A DNA stretch of 64,000 nucleotides from Methanoregulaceae archaeon UBA467 (GTDB lineage Archaea; Halobacteriota; Methanomicrobia; Methanomicrobiales; Methanospirillaceae). Of this stretch, positions 18,435 through 27,431 are shown one piece after another (the first letter of the stretch is position 1; each line of letters opens with the position of its first letter). The stretch is from contig DASP01000005.1 of NCBI GenBank assembly GCA_002503825.1, positions 186,001-250,000 of the forward strand. The letters run 5' to 3'. The notes under the pieces were generated by a model. It was given only the letters and a program-made list of their open reading frames with translations. It was not told where the DNA came from and did no database searches. The translations under genes and the position numbers were made by a program.

Positions 18435-19391
18435 CTATTCGTATATTGCCGCCGGCCTGACCTCTGATAATTCCCCTCTGCAGACCTTTCCCAGCTCTTC
18501 AGGGAGGGTGAGGATGACAGGTTCAAGATGAATCCGCTCCATGAACGCAGAATCAGACATGGATGCAGCGTTTGGATTAATGCGGCATATTATTGAGCAG
18601 AACGCCCTGAAATCATTGTCGTTCTTTTTGGAGTCAAAAAAAAGTGACATATTGAATGCATGGGTTCCGAGATGCCTGTACAGGTCCATCACCCTGATCA
18701 GGCCCTTTGCAAACAATTCCCGGTAGGGTTCAAATTCTTCAAGCGTCGCGACAGGGAGTATGCCCCTGACTTCACGTTCTCCAAGCGGAACTGCGTGGGC
18801 CATCCAGCATATTTCGTCACCGAATAAGAACCGTTCAGTGTTTTTTTCATGGATTATGAGATCTTCCCAGTACGAACTCCCGTTCCCGGCCCTGTAACGT
18901 GGCGATTCATCGATGTAGCGCCCCGCAAGATATGAAGGTCTGCGGTCTGCCAGCCCCTGCAGGTGGGGATGGGCGATACTTGCACCAGCTGAAGGGAGGT
19001 AATTCCAGTTGATGCTCGGATACCCACCGGATCCGCGAAGCGAGATCGCCTGGCCTTCGAGGGCGTCCATGACCTGTGATTTTGTAAACCTCTCAACAAA
19101 ATGATCCCGGGTTACAACCGTTACCGTATGGCGTTCTGCAAACGGGTACTTATTCGGGAAGGTAATGCTCTCCCCGATACAGATACGGTTCCCGTTCTCG
19201 AAGACCGGCGTCTGTGAAAGGAGATTTTTCTCGCAGAACGGGCAGTTTTCAGCGAGCCGCTCAGGGATATACGGGGTATCCAGGCCACGTGTCCGCCGCT
19301 CCGGTGATATCTTGCATACCAGGCCGGTCAGTGACTCCTGCCTGAGCTGGAGTATGCTTTTCCCGTGAGACAGTTCGGTGACGGTGAACAT
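18435..19391 (-). CDS. galT: Galactose-1-phosphate uridylyltransferase-like protein
   Basis: A 318-residue member of the HIT superfamily that moves a nucleotidyl group between UDP-sugar and sugar-1-phosphate. The active-site motif HPHLQ is at about residue 141 (IAHPHLQGL), and a zinc-type CPFC pair lies near residue 50. The C-terminal half has FNMSLFFDS, matching the second domain of GalT. Sugar specificity is not proven; in methanogens such proteins probably serve surface glycan synthesis. It is separated from mer by 82 bases that contain the mer terminator, so it has its own transcription unit upstream of nothing on the same strand. Confidence 0.8.
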   Translation of the reverse strand: MFTVTELSHGKSILQLRQESLTGLVCKISPERRTRGLDTPYIPERLAENCPFCEKNLLSQTPVFENGNRICIGESITFPNKYPFAERHTVTVVTRDHFVERFTKSQVMDALEGQAISLRGSGGYPSINWNYLPSAGASIAHPHLQGLADRRPSYLAGRYIDESPRYRAGNGSSYWEDLIIHEKNTERFLFGDEICWMAHAVPLGEREVRGILPVATLEEFEPYRELFAKGLIRVMDLYRHLGTHAFNMSLFFDSKKNDNDFRAFCSIICRINPNAASMSDSAFMERIHLEPVILTLPEELGKVCRGELSEVRPAAIYE

Positions 19392-19439
19392 AATTTCCAG
19401 ATGAATTGTTTATCAAATGAACGTATAAATTAGTCCTGT

Positions 19440-19469
19440 AAAAAAAAGAGAGATCCGAGATGCCCGGAT
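19440..19469 (-). terminator. Terminator of mer
   Basis: On the minus strand an ATCCG / CGGAT stem (19465-19469 with 19453-19457) and seven-base loop are followed, after TCTC, by eight T residues at 19440-19447. It starts four bases beyond the mer stop codon. Confidence 0.65.
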
Positions 19470-19473
19470 ACAA

Positions 19474-20463
19474 TTATACGACGTACTTGCCGAGCAGGCG
19501 GATCGAGTTGGTCATGTCAGGTCCAAGCGGTGAACCGAAGATGATCTGTGTGACGCCCGCCTTTGCGAGGTCCTCACACTTCTGCTTCACGGTGTCGGGG
19601 GTTCCGGCGATGGTGAAGGCATCGATGGTCTTGTCATCTACATTCTCTCCTGCGGTCTTGAAGTCGAATTTTGCAAGGGCATTCTTGATGTTTGCTACCT
19701 TTGCTGCGTCGAGTCCGTGGCGCTGGAGAAGTGGCGGGGGTGATCCGGCTGCGATGAATGCTGCAACGATCTTTGCTGAGTTGCGGGCCTTCTTCTCGTT
19801 CATGTCAATGGACATGGCAGTGTAGGCACCGATATCAAAGCCCTTCTTTCCGACCTTGTCGGCGGCAGCCTTGATGATCGGGATTGCAACTGCAAAGTCC
19901 TTGGGGTTTGATGCATTGATAAGTGCACCGTCTCCGACGGATCCTGCAAGCTCGAGTACCTTGGGGCCCTGTGCTCCAACGTAAACCGGGATACCCTTCT
20001 TTCCGGGGAGTGTGACACCAGTCAGCTTTGCACCGTCATAGTCGAAGAACTCCATGCCTGACTTCTTGACTTCTTCTCCGGCGGTAAGCTTCCTGATCTG
20101 TGTGATTGCCTCAGCAAGCCGTGCAACGGGCTTTGCGGGGTCGATTGCAAGTTTCGGAAGAGTTGAGAGATCGCCAGGTCCGATACCGAGAACGGCACGT
20201 CCGTCGGAAATCTCGTTCAGCGTGCATGCGAATGACGCCATCGCAGCGGGTGTGTCGGTAAAGGCGTTCATGATACCCGGTCCCATCTTCAGGGTGGTGG
20301 TTGCTGCTGCAATCATTGCCAGGGTCGGGTAACAGTGGCGGTTGTTATAGTGGTTCGTGATCCATGCATAGTCGATGTCCTTTGATTCTGCAAGCTTACA
20401 ATAATTGACTACTTGCTTGACATTGACGTTACCAGGTACAAATTCTATTCCATAGGTTGTCAA
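19474..20463 (-). CDS. mer: F420-dependent methylenetetrahydromethanopterin reductase, TTG start
   Basis: The 329-residue enzyme reduces methylene-H4MPT to methyl-H4MPT with reduced F420, step five of methanogenesis. It is a bacterial-luciferase-like TIM barrel; GIEFVPGNVNVKQVVNYCKL at the N-terminus and TLKMGPGIMNAFTDTPAAMA are typical. The only plausible start is TTG at 20461-20463: GAGGTG lies nine bases upstream, the protein aligns from there with its family, and no ATG or GTG is near. A TATA-like AATTTATTTAAC stands about 40 bases upstream. The gene is 2.5 kb from mtd. Confidence 0.95.
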   Translation of the reverse strand: MTTYGIEFVPGNVNVKQVVNYCKLAESKDIDYAWITNHYNNRHCYPTLAMIAAATTTLKMGPGIMNAFTDTPAAMASFACTLNEISDGRAVLGIGPGDLSTLPKLAIDPAKPVARLAEAITQIRKLTAGEEVKKSGMEFFDYDGAKLTGVTLPGKKGIPVYVGAQGPKVLELAGSVGDGALINASNPKDFAVAIPIIKAAADKVGKKGFDIGAYTAMSIDMNEKKARNSAKIVAAFIAAGSPPPLLQRHGLDAAKVANIKNALAKFDFKTAGENVDDKTIDAFTIAGTPDTVKQKCEDLAKAGVTQIIFGSPLGPDMTNSIRLLGKYVV

Positions 20464-20959
20464 GGTTCGTACACCTCAGTGTGTAGTACCGAACATGAAG
20501 TTAAATAAATTATGATTTATTGCTCACCTTTTGATGATATTGTCACGATATCACTCCAGTTAAAGGATGATACGGGTAGATCCGGAAAACGGTGGACCCA
20601 AATTGAACGTGAACGCAGAGAGCTTTGAATCCAACCGGGTCATATTCACCTTATTTAACAAAGGTAAAAGTATTATTCACGTGCACTATGCAACCTGTTC
20701 TGAAATAATCCCCAGCCGGTGCATAATGCCCCATTTACCCGGTTGACGGGGATATCTCATGAGAAACACTATATCACATCAGAACTGAATAACTGATTAT
20801 AAAGCTGCAAGGGGTGCAGGTACAGTCCCCGTGTGCAGGATCCGGTCTGCACATCACATTTCTGTCGTCCATGAATCAGGGGTATGCAACTATGACAAGG
20901 ATGTTGTGCCGGCGGTTTATACATGACTATACAACCGGTGATAAAAGAGAGGGTGGCCG
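20464..20959. other. Divergent region between mer and the FtsZ-like gene
   Basis: This 496-base stretch carries the mer promoter at its left end and a possible structured leader at its right. GATTATAAAG near 20796-20803 is a TATA candidate, followed by a GGGG/CCCC pair (20811-20814, 20827-20830) and a perfect GTGCAG/CTGCAC hairpin (20833-20838, 20847-20852). A near-perfect inverted repeat CGGTTTATA / TATACAACCG (20913-20937) overlaps a second TATA box just before the FtsZ-like start. I find no gene. Confidence 0.55.
20913..20937 (+). promoter_or_regulatory. Inverted repeat over the promoter of the FtsZ-like gene
   Basis: CGGTTTATA and TATACAACCG face each other with a six-base spacer and one extra base in one arm. 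The left arm contains a TATA-like sequence whose start point would fall near 20945, 15 bases before the ATG. Confidence 0.5.
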
Positions 20960-22366
20960 ATGCGGATAATACTGATTGGTGTCGGGGGAGCGGGATGCAG
21001 GCTTGTCGATCTATTCTATGCCCAGGATGTCAGATCCCCGATCATCCGCTGTCTTGACGGAATAGCAGTCGACAATGATGCAGACGCCCTTAACCGTCTC
21101 ATGAACCTGCCAGCAGACCGCAAGCTCTATTTCCAGCGTCTTGACCCGTCTAACCCGGATGACATTATTGCGAGTATCACCATCGAAGAGATTATCGCAA
21201 AGCTACAGTCCCTTGACACGGGCGATATCGATGCCATCTTCATATGCGGGGGTCTTGGCGGGACTATGGCAGAAGTCGTCCCCGATCTTGTCAGCCACAT
21301 CAGGAAAGCAATGATTGAACCTGTTTTCGGGCTTTTTATCCTCCCCTGCACACGCGAGGGGAGGGAACGTTCATCCCGGGCGGCTGATGGGATCGATGCA
21401 CTGCACGCGGCACTGGACGGAATTTTTCTGTTCGATAACGAAACGTGGTATCCGAGGCTGAAAGTTCAGCCCGAACCAGCCCGGAAGAAACAGGACCCGC
21501 TGAAATTTCTCCCGCTGCAGAAGCAGAAGGTTGAAGAATCCGTAAAAGACCAGACGTATCGAAAGATTAACGATATGATTGTGCGGAGGGTCGGCCTCCT
21601 GCTCCGTGCCGGTGAATTTAGCGAAAAGGGCGGGATGGACATTGCCGAAGTGGTCCTTGACGCCGGCGAGGTGCTCAATACCATTCTCGGGATGGGTTTT
21701 ATCACGATAGGTTATGCTCTTGAACCTGTGGCGCAGGGTTCACTTGAAATGGACATACTCGGAAAAATCCGTCCTGCTGCCCCTTCAGTTGAAGAAAGCC
21801 ATAAAAAAGCATCAAAAGTCGTAGATCTCGCAAAACGGGCAATATACCAGGAAATTTCGACACCCTGCGACCTCACCAGTGCTGAAAAGGCCCTGATCCT
21901 TATCGCCGGGCCTTCACACGAGATGAGTATGAAAGGGTACATGACGGTCAGAAAATGGATCGACAGGAGTATCCGTGGCCTTGAGGTGCGATCAGGGGAC
22001 TACCCGGTGAGCAGTTCGCATTTCCTTGCGATCATCATCGTTCTTGCAGGCCTCCGGAATATTCCCCGTATCGATGAGATCCGAAAAATCAGGGACATGT
22101 CTGAAAATCCGGATGTACACGATCCGGGTAGCGCTTATAACACGGGAACTTCCGGCCATGACGAGTGTGTCGGGGATACGCTGCCTGTCATACCTGTTGA
22201 AGAGAGCGCTCCTGCGGGTGCCGGTTCTTCATTGACAGATGATTACGGAAGAACCGGCGGGAACAACGCATCCATGCACGAAAAAGAAGAGTCTCCCGGA
22301 TCAGTATCCCGGAAGGATGTTCAAACCGGGGATACAGACAATGACGATTTTACCTGGATCAGTTAA
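20960..22366 (+). CDS. Divergent FtsZ/tubulin-superfamily protein
   Basis: A 468-residue protein of the FtsZ/tubulin superfamily. The N-terminal nucleotide loop IGVGGAGCRLVD is at residues 6-17. The signature glycine loop, normally GGGTGTG, reads GGLGGTM at 97-103. The T7-like loop is VLDAGE at 232-237, with valine in place of the usual asparagine and Glu in place of the second Asp. GTP binding may persist, but activity and polymer formation are uncertain. The last 100 residues are Ser, Gly, Asp and Glu rich and probably disordered, ending DDFTWIS. GGTGG precedes the ATG. It overlaps the 3' end of the convergent nrpR by eight bases. Confidence 0.8.
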   Translation: MRIILIGVGGAGCRLVDLFYAQDVRSPIIRCLDGIAVDNDADALNRLMNLPADRKLYFQRLDPSNPDDIIASITIEEIIAKLQSLDTGDIDAIFICGGLGGTMAEVVPDLVSHIRKAMIEPVFGLFILPCTREGRERSSRAADGIDALHAALDGIFLFDNETWYPRLKVQPEPARKKQDPLKFLPLQKQKVEESVKDQTYRKINDMIVRRVGLLLRAGEFSEKGGMDIAEVVLDAGEVLNTILGMGFITIGYALEPVAQGSLEMDILGKIRPAAPSVEESHKKASKVVDLAKRAIYQEISTPCDLTSAEKALILIAGPSHEMSMKGYMTVRKWIDRSIRGLEVRSGDYPVSSSHFLAIIIVLAGLRNIPRIDEIRKIRDMSENPDVHDPGSAYNTGTSGHDECVGDTLPVIPVEESAPAGAGSSLTDDYGRTGGNNASMHEKEESPGSVSRKDVQTGDTDNDDFTWIS

Positions 22367-23309
22367 CTGACATTATTTTTGAGAACGGTACATTTCCTGC
22401 ACCGATCTCGGTTTTTATCGGGATCCCTTTCTCGACGGTGATTGCTATGAAGTTCATTCCACTGAAAGATACAATGGAGAGCCGGTACGGGTTATAGGCG
22501 AGGTTGAATACCTTTGTTCCCATCATAACAGGGAAGACGAAACCGCATCCCTGCATCTGGTCAATCGTCTCCTTCACCTTTTCTTCTGCAGATGCCGGCA
22601 CTTCACGGACATTTGCGAGTGCAATACCTGACCCAGACGTAACCACGTCTGAAAGCGAGGTCAGTCCGGCAGAGATAAAAAGCTGCAGGGGATCGATAGT
22701 GGTACCGCGGTACCCGATGAGATCAGTAAACCGTTCGGGTTCGTTGTTCTTCAGGGACAGCCTGCCTCCGAATGCCATCCTCACAGGAATTCCCTTCCGC
22801 TGGAATATCCCGTCCATGGTAATACTGCAGATGGTCATGATCCCTGTATGGCCGGACGGCACTCTCGGGTCGCTGTCGAGGATGCGATAGGACGAGAAAA
22901 AACCGCATCTCGCGGCGATAACACGGTCGTAGATCTCCCTTACCTCGTCGATCCGGTCTTTTGGGACTATGGAGAGGTTATAGGCGACATCTCCTGTCAT
23001 GGTCCCGGGACTGAACGTACTCCGGAAGGCGAGACGCTCGAGCTTTGAAATAATAAACCCTATCCTGTCACCGACCAGTGCACTCTCGGTCTCGGATATG
23101 CCGTAATCCGTGAGGATGCGTCCCATGTTCCCCACTTTCTCGGTAAATCCCATGTCGTCAAGGTAGCGGAGATAATACTGAACTGCACGGTCGCTTAATA
23201 CGAATCCGCGTTCTGCCATCAGTTCGCTTAAGCGTTTTGCACCCATCGGCTCCTGGTGCTCCTTTAATATCCGAAGAATTTCTATGTATTTTCGTTCTGT
23301 TCGCAACAT
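22359..23309 (-). CDS. nrpR: NrpR-type nitrogen regulator (winged helix + DUF128)
   Basis: A 316-residue transcription regulator. Residues 1-70 form the winged helix (YIEILRILKEHQEPMGAKRL and LSDRAVQYYLRYLDDM); residues 80-316 are a single NrpR/DUF128 effector domain. NrpR represses nitrogen assimilation genes in methanogens and is released by 2-oxoglutarate. Some species have one polypeptide with two DUF128 domains, others separate single-domain subunits; this is the single-domain kind. It begins two bases after the dcd stop, so the two genes are probably cotranscribed, with GGCGAG six bases before the ATG. Confidence 0.88.
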   Translation of the reverse strand: MLRTERKYIEILRILKEHQEPMGAKRLSELMAERGFVLSDRAVQYYLRYLDDMGFTEKVGNMGRILTDYGISETESALVGDRIGFIISKLERLAFRSTFSPGTMTGDVAYNLSIVPKDRIDEVREIYDRVIAARCGFFSSYRILDSDPRVPSGHTGIMTICSITMDGIFQRKGIPVRMAFGGRLSLKNNEPERFTDLIGYRGTTIDPLQLFISAGLTSLSDVVTSGSGIALANVREVPASAEEKVKETIDQMQGCGFVFPVMMGTKVFNLAYNPYRLSIVSFSGMNFIAITVEKGIPIKTEIGAGNVPFSKIMSVN

Positions 23310-23311
23310 GG

Positions 23312-23749
23312 TTATCTCGCCTTTATTGCTCCGGTGCTGTCCTGGTAACGCCCGTTGTACATCTGGTCGCCGTTGAATACCTGGTGGAGTATCATCTGCA
23401 CCACCCTGTCGTTTTTATGAAGCGCAATATGTTCAACCCCCATATTAATCAGGCAGAGCGTCAGCTGCCCGCGGAATCCCGGATCGACAAATCCCGCAGT
23501 GACGAGTACTCCCTGCCTCCCGAATGAGGACCTGCAACGGAGCGTTGCCGCGATATCGGCAGGGAGTTCCACCCACTCCATGGTGTGGACCAGTGTGCAG
23601 ACCTTTGCAGGCAGTACGACCTCTTCTGCGACCCTGAGGTCATACGAGGCAGGCTGCTGGCATTTATCGCTGTACGGCCTGATGACCAGATCTCCCTCCT
23701 GGCTGTTCTCACCAAGGCGACTGGTTATTTCACGGGATGACAGGATCAT
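23312..23749 (-). CDS. dcd: dCTP deaminase / dUTPase family protein
   Basis: A 145-residue enzyme of the trimeric dCTP deaminase/dUTPase fold that provides dUMP or dUTP for thymidylate synthesis. The motif RSSFGRQGVLVTAGFVDPGF contains the conserved Ser, Arg and Asp/Glu-site region, and QPASYDLRV is the N-terminal family mark. It is shorter than bacterial Dcd (about 190 residues) but this is usual for methanogen members, some of which are bifunctional. Upstream of nrpR in one transcription unit; promoter shared back to back with tRNA-Arg. Confidence 0.88.
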   Translation of the reverse strand: MILSSREITSRLGENSQEGDLVIRPYSDKCQQPASYDLRVAEEVVLPAKVCTLVHTMEWVELPADIAATLRCRSSFGRQGVLVTAGFVDPGFRGQLTLCLINMGVEHIALHKNDRVVQMILHQVFNGDQMYNGRYQDSTGAIKAR

Positions 23750-23805
23750 ATATCAGATCAATACTTCTGAAAACGCTTAATATCTTGTGATGCGTAAACG
23801 TGAGA

Positions 23806-23877
23806 GGATCCATAGGGTAGAGGACATCCTCTTGGGCTTCGAACCCAAGGACGCGGGTTCGATTCCCGCTGGGTCCG
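23806..23877 (+). tRNA. tRNA-Arg (anticodon TCG)
   Basis: A 72-base cloverleaf. Acceptor arms GGATCCA and TGGGTCC pair with one G-T, the anticodon stem is TTGGG/CCCAA with loop CTTCGAA, and the T arm GCGGG TTCGATT CCCGC is perfect. CCA is not encoded. A TATA-like CTTAATATC is about 25 bases upstream. Confidence 0.95.
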
Positions 23878-24061
23878 TTCTTTTTAAAAATGCAATAAAA
23901 TTCGGGGAGATATCCTGCCGACCCAGGTTCGATCAACACCCAGTTTTTTTATAGATGCCCTGATGCCGGCCAATTTCTAAAAAATATAGAAAATTTTTAT
24001 TGCTTCAGACTCACAGCGGTTCTCAATCGGTTACCGGCCCGGTCCATCATGTATCAGCGAA

Positions 24062-25453
24062 TCAGAGGCCGCTCCTTCTCATGCGGGTATGTGCATAGCG
24101 GTTCTTTCTCCGTATCCAGAGAATGATCCCGACCACCGCAGCGATGATGATGACTATTATCACCACAAACCCGATATCAATGGGCCGTTCCATGATCAGG
24201 GTGACACTTGCAGACGTTTTTTCGTTTGAAAAGATTACGGAGGCACCTGCAGGCTGGTATCCCTCTTTTGTACCATTGATGATGTACAGGGTGTTTACCT
24301 TCACCTGCGTCTCAAGCTGCCCGTGGGTGTCGGTGGTGCCAATCTCTTTTCCGTTCAGCAGGATGGTCACGTCATCGACCATCTTTTCGTCCGGCTGCTG
24401 GGTAAAGATCGTGAGGTCAATAATCTTATACGAAAGCTCGACCGTTACGTCCTGTCCCTGTGCGTTAATTGACAGCGGGACGTGACTGTCGGCATACTCC
24501 CCTGCAGAAACAGTCAGGTTGTAATCGCCTCCCAGGTACCCTTCGAGTGTCAGCCTGCCGAATTTATTGGTGACTCCGGCCTCTTTGCCATTGACCGTCA
24601 CGAGCGCCCCTTCGACCGGCTCCTTATTTTCGTCAAATACCGAGACAAAAACGTTGTACGGTGCCTTTGAAAGGAGTATGGTCACAAGAGCCTCGTCTTT
24701 GCCTATAACCTGCCTGCCGTTATAGTCCTGGTATCCTTCCTTCTTGACCCTTATATTGTAGACCTTCTCGCGTGGCAGTTGCAGGGTGATCGCTCCCCGT
24801 GAATCGGTCATTCCCCTGACGACACCTTCGATGGCAACCTCGGCATCAGTCAGCGGAAGGCCGGTCACGTCATCCTTTACCACGAGTGCAAACCGGTCGT
24901 CGCGGAAGAGCCAGTACTGGACCTGCTTGCTGTCAACTCCCATCTCAACAGTTGCAGTCCGTGACTGGTAATTCATCGCCTTGATGTCAAGGGTATAGGC
25001 CTCTTCAGCCCTGACTGCAAACGACGCCGAACCGTTCAGGTCGGTAATGGCGGATCCGGATGTACCCCCGCCTGTCATCTGGACCTGTGCCCCTGCAATC
25101 GCGGTAAGTGAATCGGCATCATACACTTTTGTTTCAAGGGTCAGGTTTTTCCTGAAGAGTTCGATCTGCAGATAGGTTAAATTTGGATCAAGTATCTGGC
25201 TGAAATCGTCATAACCGATTTTTTCTATCCTGATCGAGATGGCAGAGGTCCCGGGGTGAGTGAAATCAAGGTTTCCTGACGAATCGGTCTTCCCTATCAG
25301 TGCACCGTCTGCATAAACTGATGCCTGCGGTATAAGGGAAATGTTTCCATCCTTCTCATACACGTTCACAAGTGTCGTCGTAGCCTGTGCTGCCGTAGTA
25401 AAGAAGAGAACAAAAACAAGGAGAATGAGCACACCATTTCTCGCAATATCCAT
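24062..25453 (-). CDS. Membrane-anchored protein with repeated carboxypeptidase-regulatory-like domains
   Basis: A 463-residue exported protein. It has a signal peptide (VLILLVFVLFFTTAAQA), then about five beta-sandwich repeats of the CarboxypepD_reg/PEGA kind, each with a phrase such as GKTDSSGNLDF, GVTNKFGRLTLEG or GTTDTHGQLETQ. It ends with one membrane helix (IGFVVIIVIIIAAVVGIILW) and a basic tail RRKNRYAHTRMRR on the cytoplasmic side. It is probably a cell-surface adhesion or scaffold protein. The ATG at 25453 starts right at the signal peptide; one at 25474 would add seven residues. No enzyme motif is visible. Confidence 0.8.
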   Translation of the reverse strand: MDIARNGVLILLVFVLFFTTAAQATTTLVNVYEKDGNISLIPQASVYADGALIGKTDSSGNLDFTHPGTSAISIRIEKIGYDDFSQILDPNLTYLQIELFRKNLTLETKVYDADSLTAIAGAQVQMTGGGTSGSAITDLNGSASFAVRAEEAYTLDIKAMNYQSRTATVEMGVDSKQVQYWLFRDDRFALVVKDDVTGLPLTDAEVAIEGVVRGMTDSRGAITLQLPREKVYNIRVKKEGYQDYNGRQVIGKDEALVTILLSKAPYNVFVSVFDENKEPVEGALVTVNGKEAGVTNKFGRLTLEGYLGGDYNLTVSAGEYADSHVPLSINAQGQDVTVELSYKIIDLTIFTQQPDEKMVDDVTILLNGKEIGTTDTHGQLETQVKVNTLYIINGTKEGYQPAGASVIFSNEKTSASVTLIMERPIDIGFVVIIVIIIAAVVGIILWIRRKNRYAHTRMRRSGL

Positions 25454-25543
25454 AATCACATATAATTCCTGCATCTATATGAGCACATTGGTCAAATCCT
25501 GACTCAATATGAAGATTAACTATCCAAAAAAATAAAGGGCGCA

Positions 25544-27070
25544 TTATTCCCACTTTGATTCATGTGGAACACGGTCGAGGAGCATCCCTTCCACGACGAC
25601 GGGCATAAGGCTCCGGCCCTCCTCGATTGCTTTCTGAAGCCTCCAGCTCCGGTCCGCGTAGATCGTAAATATCGGCTCTCCGGCCTGTACCCTGCTCCCC
25701 TTCTTTGCATGGAGCAGGAGCCCTGCGCCGCGGTCATGTGGTGCCCCCGCAGTGCGTGCGAGACTTATCAGAGACCTGTTATTTAATTCGATCACGTACC
25801 CGGTTGCCGGGGCCTTCACCACGAACTCGTATTCCCCGGGCACGATGTCATCTGATTTCACGTTCGGGTCTCCACCCTGGATCTCAATAATCTGCCGGAA
25901 TTTCTTCAATGCCTCGCCGTTCCGGATAAGCTGAAGTGCTGCCTTATTCCCCATGTCACGCGGGGCCTTTCCTGACATCTCGAGGGCCATCCCGGCGATC
26001 GATACGCTTTTTTGTATAAGTGATCCCGGCACCTCGGCCCCCTCCAGTACGCGGAGTGCCTCACGGACTTCAAGATTTGCGCCGATTGCCCTGCCAACCG
26101 GTGAATCGCCATATGTGAGGGCACATTCGACACGCATATTCAGCCTGTCCCCGAGTTCGATGAATTCACGGGCAAGTTTTCTTCCCTCCTGGACTGTGGC
26201 AACCTTTGCATGCGCCCCCACCGGGATGTCGATGACAACAAGGTCTGCACCGACTGCAAATTTTTTTGCCATGACACTTGCCAGCATCTGGCCACGGGCA
26301 TCGATCCTGAACGGATATTCCTGGATGATGATTTTGTCATCGGCGGGCGCAATATTTGTCGCACCTCCCCAGACTATCGCTCCCCCGACTTTCATTGTCA
26401 TCTGCTGGACTTCTGTTGCTGAAAATTCAACGGGGGCCAGCACTTCCATCAGGTCTGCTGTACCTCCTGCCCCGGTAATTGCTCTCGAACTTGTTTTGGG
26501 TATTTTCAGCCCGCTTGCTGCAATGATCGGCACTACGATTAAGGATATTTTATTTCCGGGCACCCCGCCGATGGAATGCTTATCGACAATCGGGTGGGTA
26601 TGAAACTTGATCTGTTCTCCCGTGTCCACCATCGCCCGGGTGAGGTGCTCTACCTCGTCCATGTCAAGGGCATGGATATAGCTCGCCGTGATATATGCAG
26701 TAAGTTCTGCAGGGCTGAGATCGTCACTGACAACGTCCTTGATGATCGCATAGGTCTCTTCATTGGAAAGCTTCTCCCCGTCCATCTTCTTTTTAATGTA
26801 CTGAAGGGAGGCAGGACGTTCAGCTTTACGAACCTCGACTATATCCCCGTCATTGACCCCAAGCCGTTCGTTTGTAATCCGGTAAATCCCGATACTCCCC
26901 TGGGGTAACAGAGTGGCTGTGGTGTCGACAAACGCAGCGACCGACACCCCCCGCGTTTCGTTGAGGATCTGAACCCGGTCGCTCGTCAGTACCCCGATGT
27001 TTCTGGCATCCACAATGTTGAGCATGACTTCACGGGTGCCGATATCAACTAATTTTACGGTAAGTTTCAT
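25544..27070 (-). CDS. deoA: AMP phosphorylase
   Basis: A 508-residue enzyme that splits AMP with phosphate to adenine and ribose-1,5-bisphosphate, first step of the archaeal AMP pathway that feeds form III RuBisCO. The central phosphorylase fold shows [20 protein letters not shown] and the phosphate/substrate segment [20 protein letters not shown]. The extra N-terminal domain of about 80 residues distinguishes AMP phosphorylase from bacterial thymidine phosphorylase. I use the ATG at 27070 ([11 protein letters not shown]) because homologues begin here; a longer frame from 27151 lacks support. RuBisCO and the isomerase are not in the window. Confidence 0.92.
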   Translation of the reverse strand: MKLTVKLVDIGTREVMLNIVDARNIGVLTSDRVQILNETRGVSVAAFVDTTATLLPQGSIGIYRITNERLGVNDGDIVEVRKAERPASLQYIKKKMDGEKLSNEETYAIIKDVVSDDLSPAELTAYITASYIHALDMDEVEHLTRAMVDTGEQIKFHTHPIVDKHSIGGVPGNKISLIVVPIIAASGLKIPKTSSRAITGAGGTADLMEVLAPVEFSATEVQQMTMKVGGAIVWGGATNIAPADDKIIIQEYPFRIDARGQMLASVMAKKFAVGADLVVIDIPVGAHAKVATVQEGRKLAREFIELGDRLNMRVECALTYGDSPVGRAIGANLEVREALRVLEGAEVPGSLIQKSVSIAGMALEMSGKAPRDMGNKAALQLIRNGEALKKFRQIIEIQGGDPNVKSDDIVPGEYEFVVKAPATGYVIELNNRSLISLARTAGAPHDRGAGLLLHAKKGSRVQAGEPIFTIYADRSWRLQKAIEEGRSLMPVVVEGMLLDRVPHESKWE

Positions 27071-27431
27071 AGCCTTTGCATCTCCAGTACCGGAAGTACC
27101 CTGATCGAAAAAGCGATCGGAAAAACCGGAATATAGTGTTTTATTACACATTTTATGGTAAAGAGTCCCATATATGTTCTTCCTTCAGGACGATCACCGG
27201 TGCAGACCTTTACTCTTCGCAGCCGGTTCATCGCCAGTCTGCCTGCGCATATCCTTAACGGTTATGCCTGAAAAAAGTCATAAATCATCTTTTATTTCCT
27301 GTTTTGTTTGAATTACAAAGAAATAATTCAGGAAAACAGGATCTTTGCCCTATGAAAGAGACGGAAAAGAGCGTAATACTCGTCCGGAAAATTCCGATAA
27401 TAAACGTTTAAAAAAAAGTTGGTGTTTTGGT
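27071..27431. other. Gap with S-layer gene terminator and a long hairpin
   Basis: Going right to left, the eight-T terminator of the surface protein gene lies at 27410-27417. A long imperfect hairpin spans 27299-27341: CCTGTTTTGTTTGAATTA against TAATTCAGGAAAACAGG with a seven-base loop. Nearer deoA are AT-rich blocks that may hold its promoter. No gene is seen. Confidence 0.55.
27410..27421 (-). terminator. T-run terminator of the surface protein gene
   Basis: Minus strand CCAACTTTTTTTTAAACG, an eight-T run about 12 bases after the stop codon. No strong stem precedes it. Confidence 0.6.
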
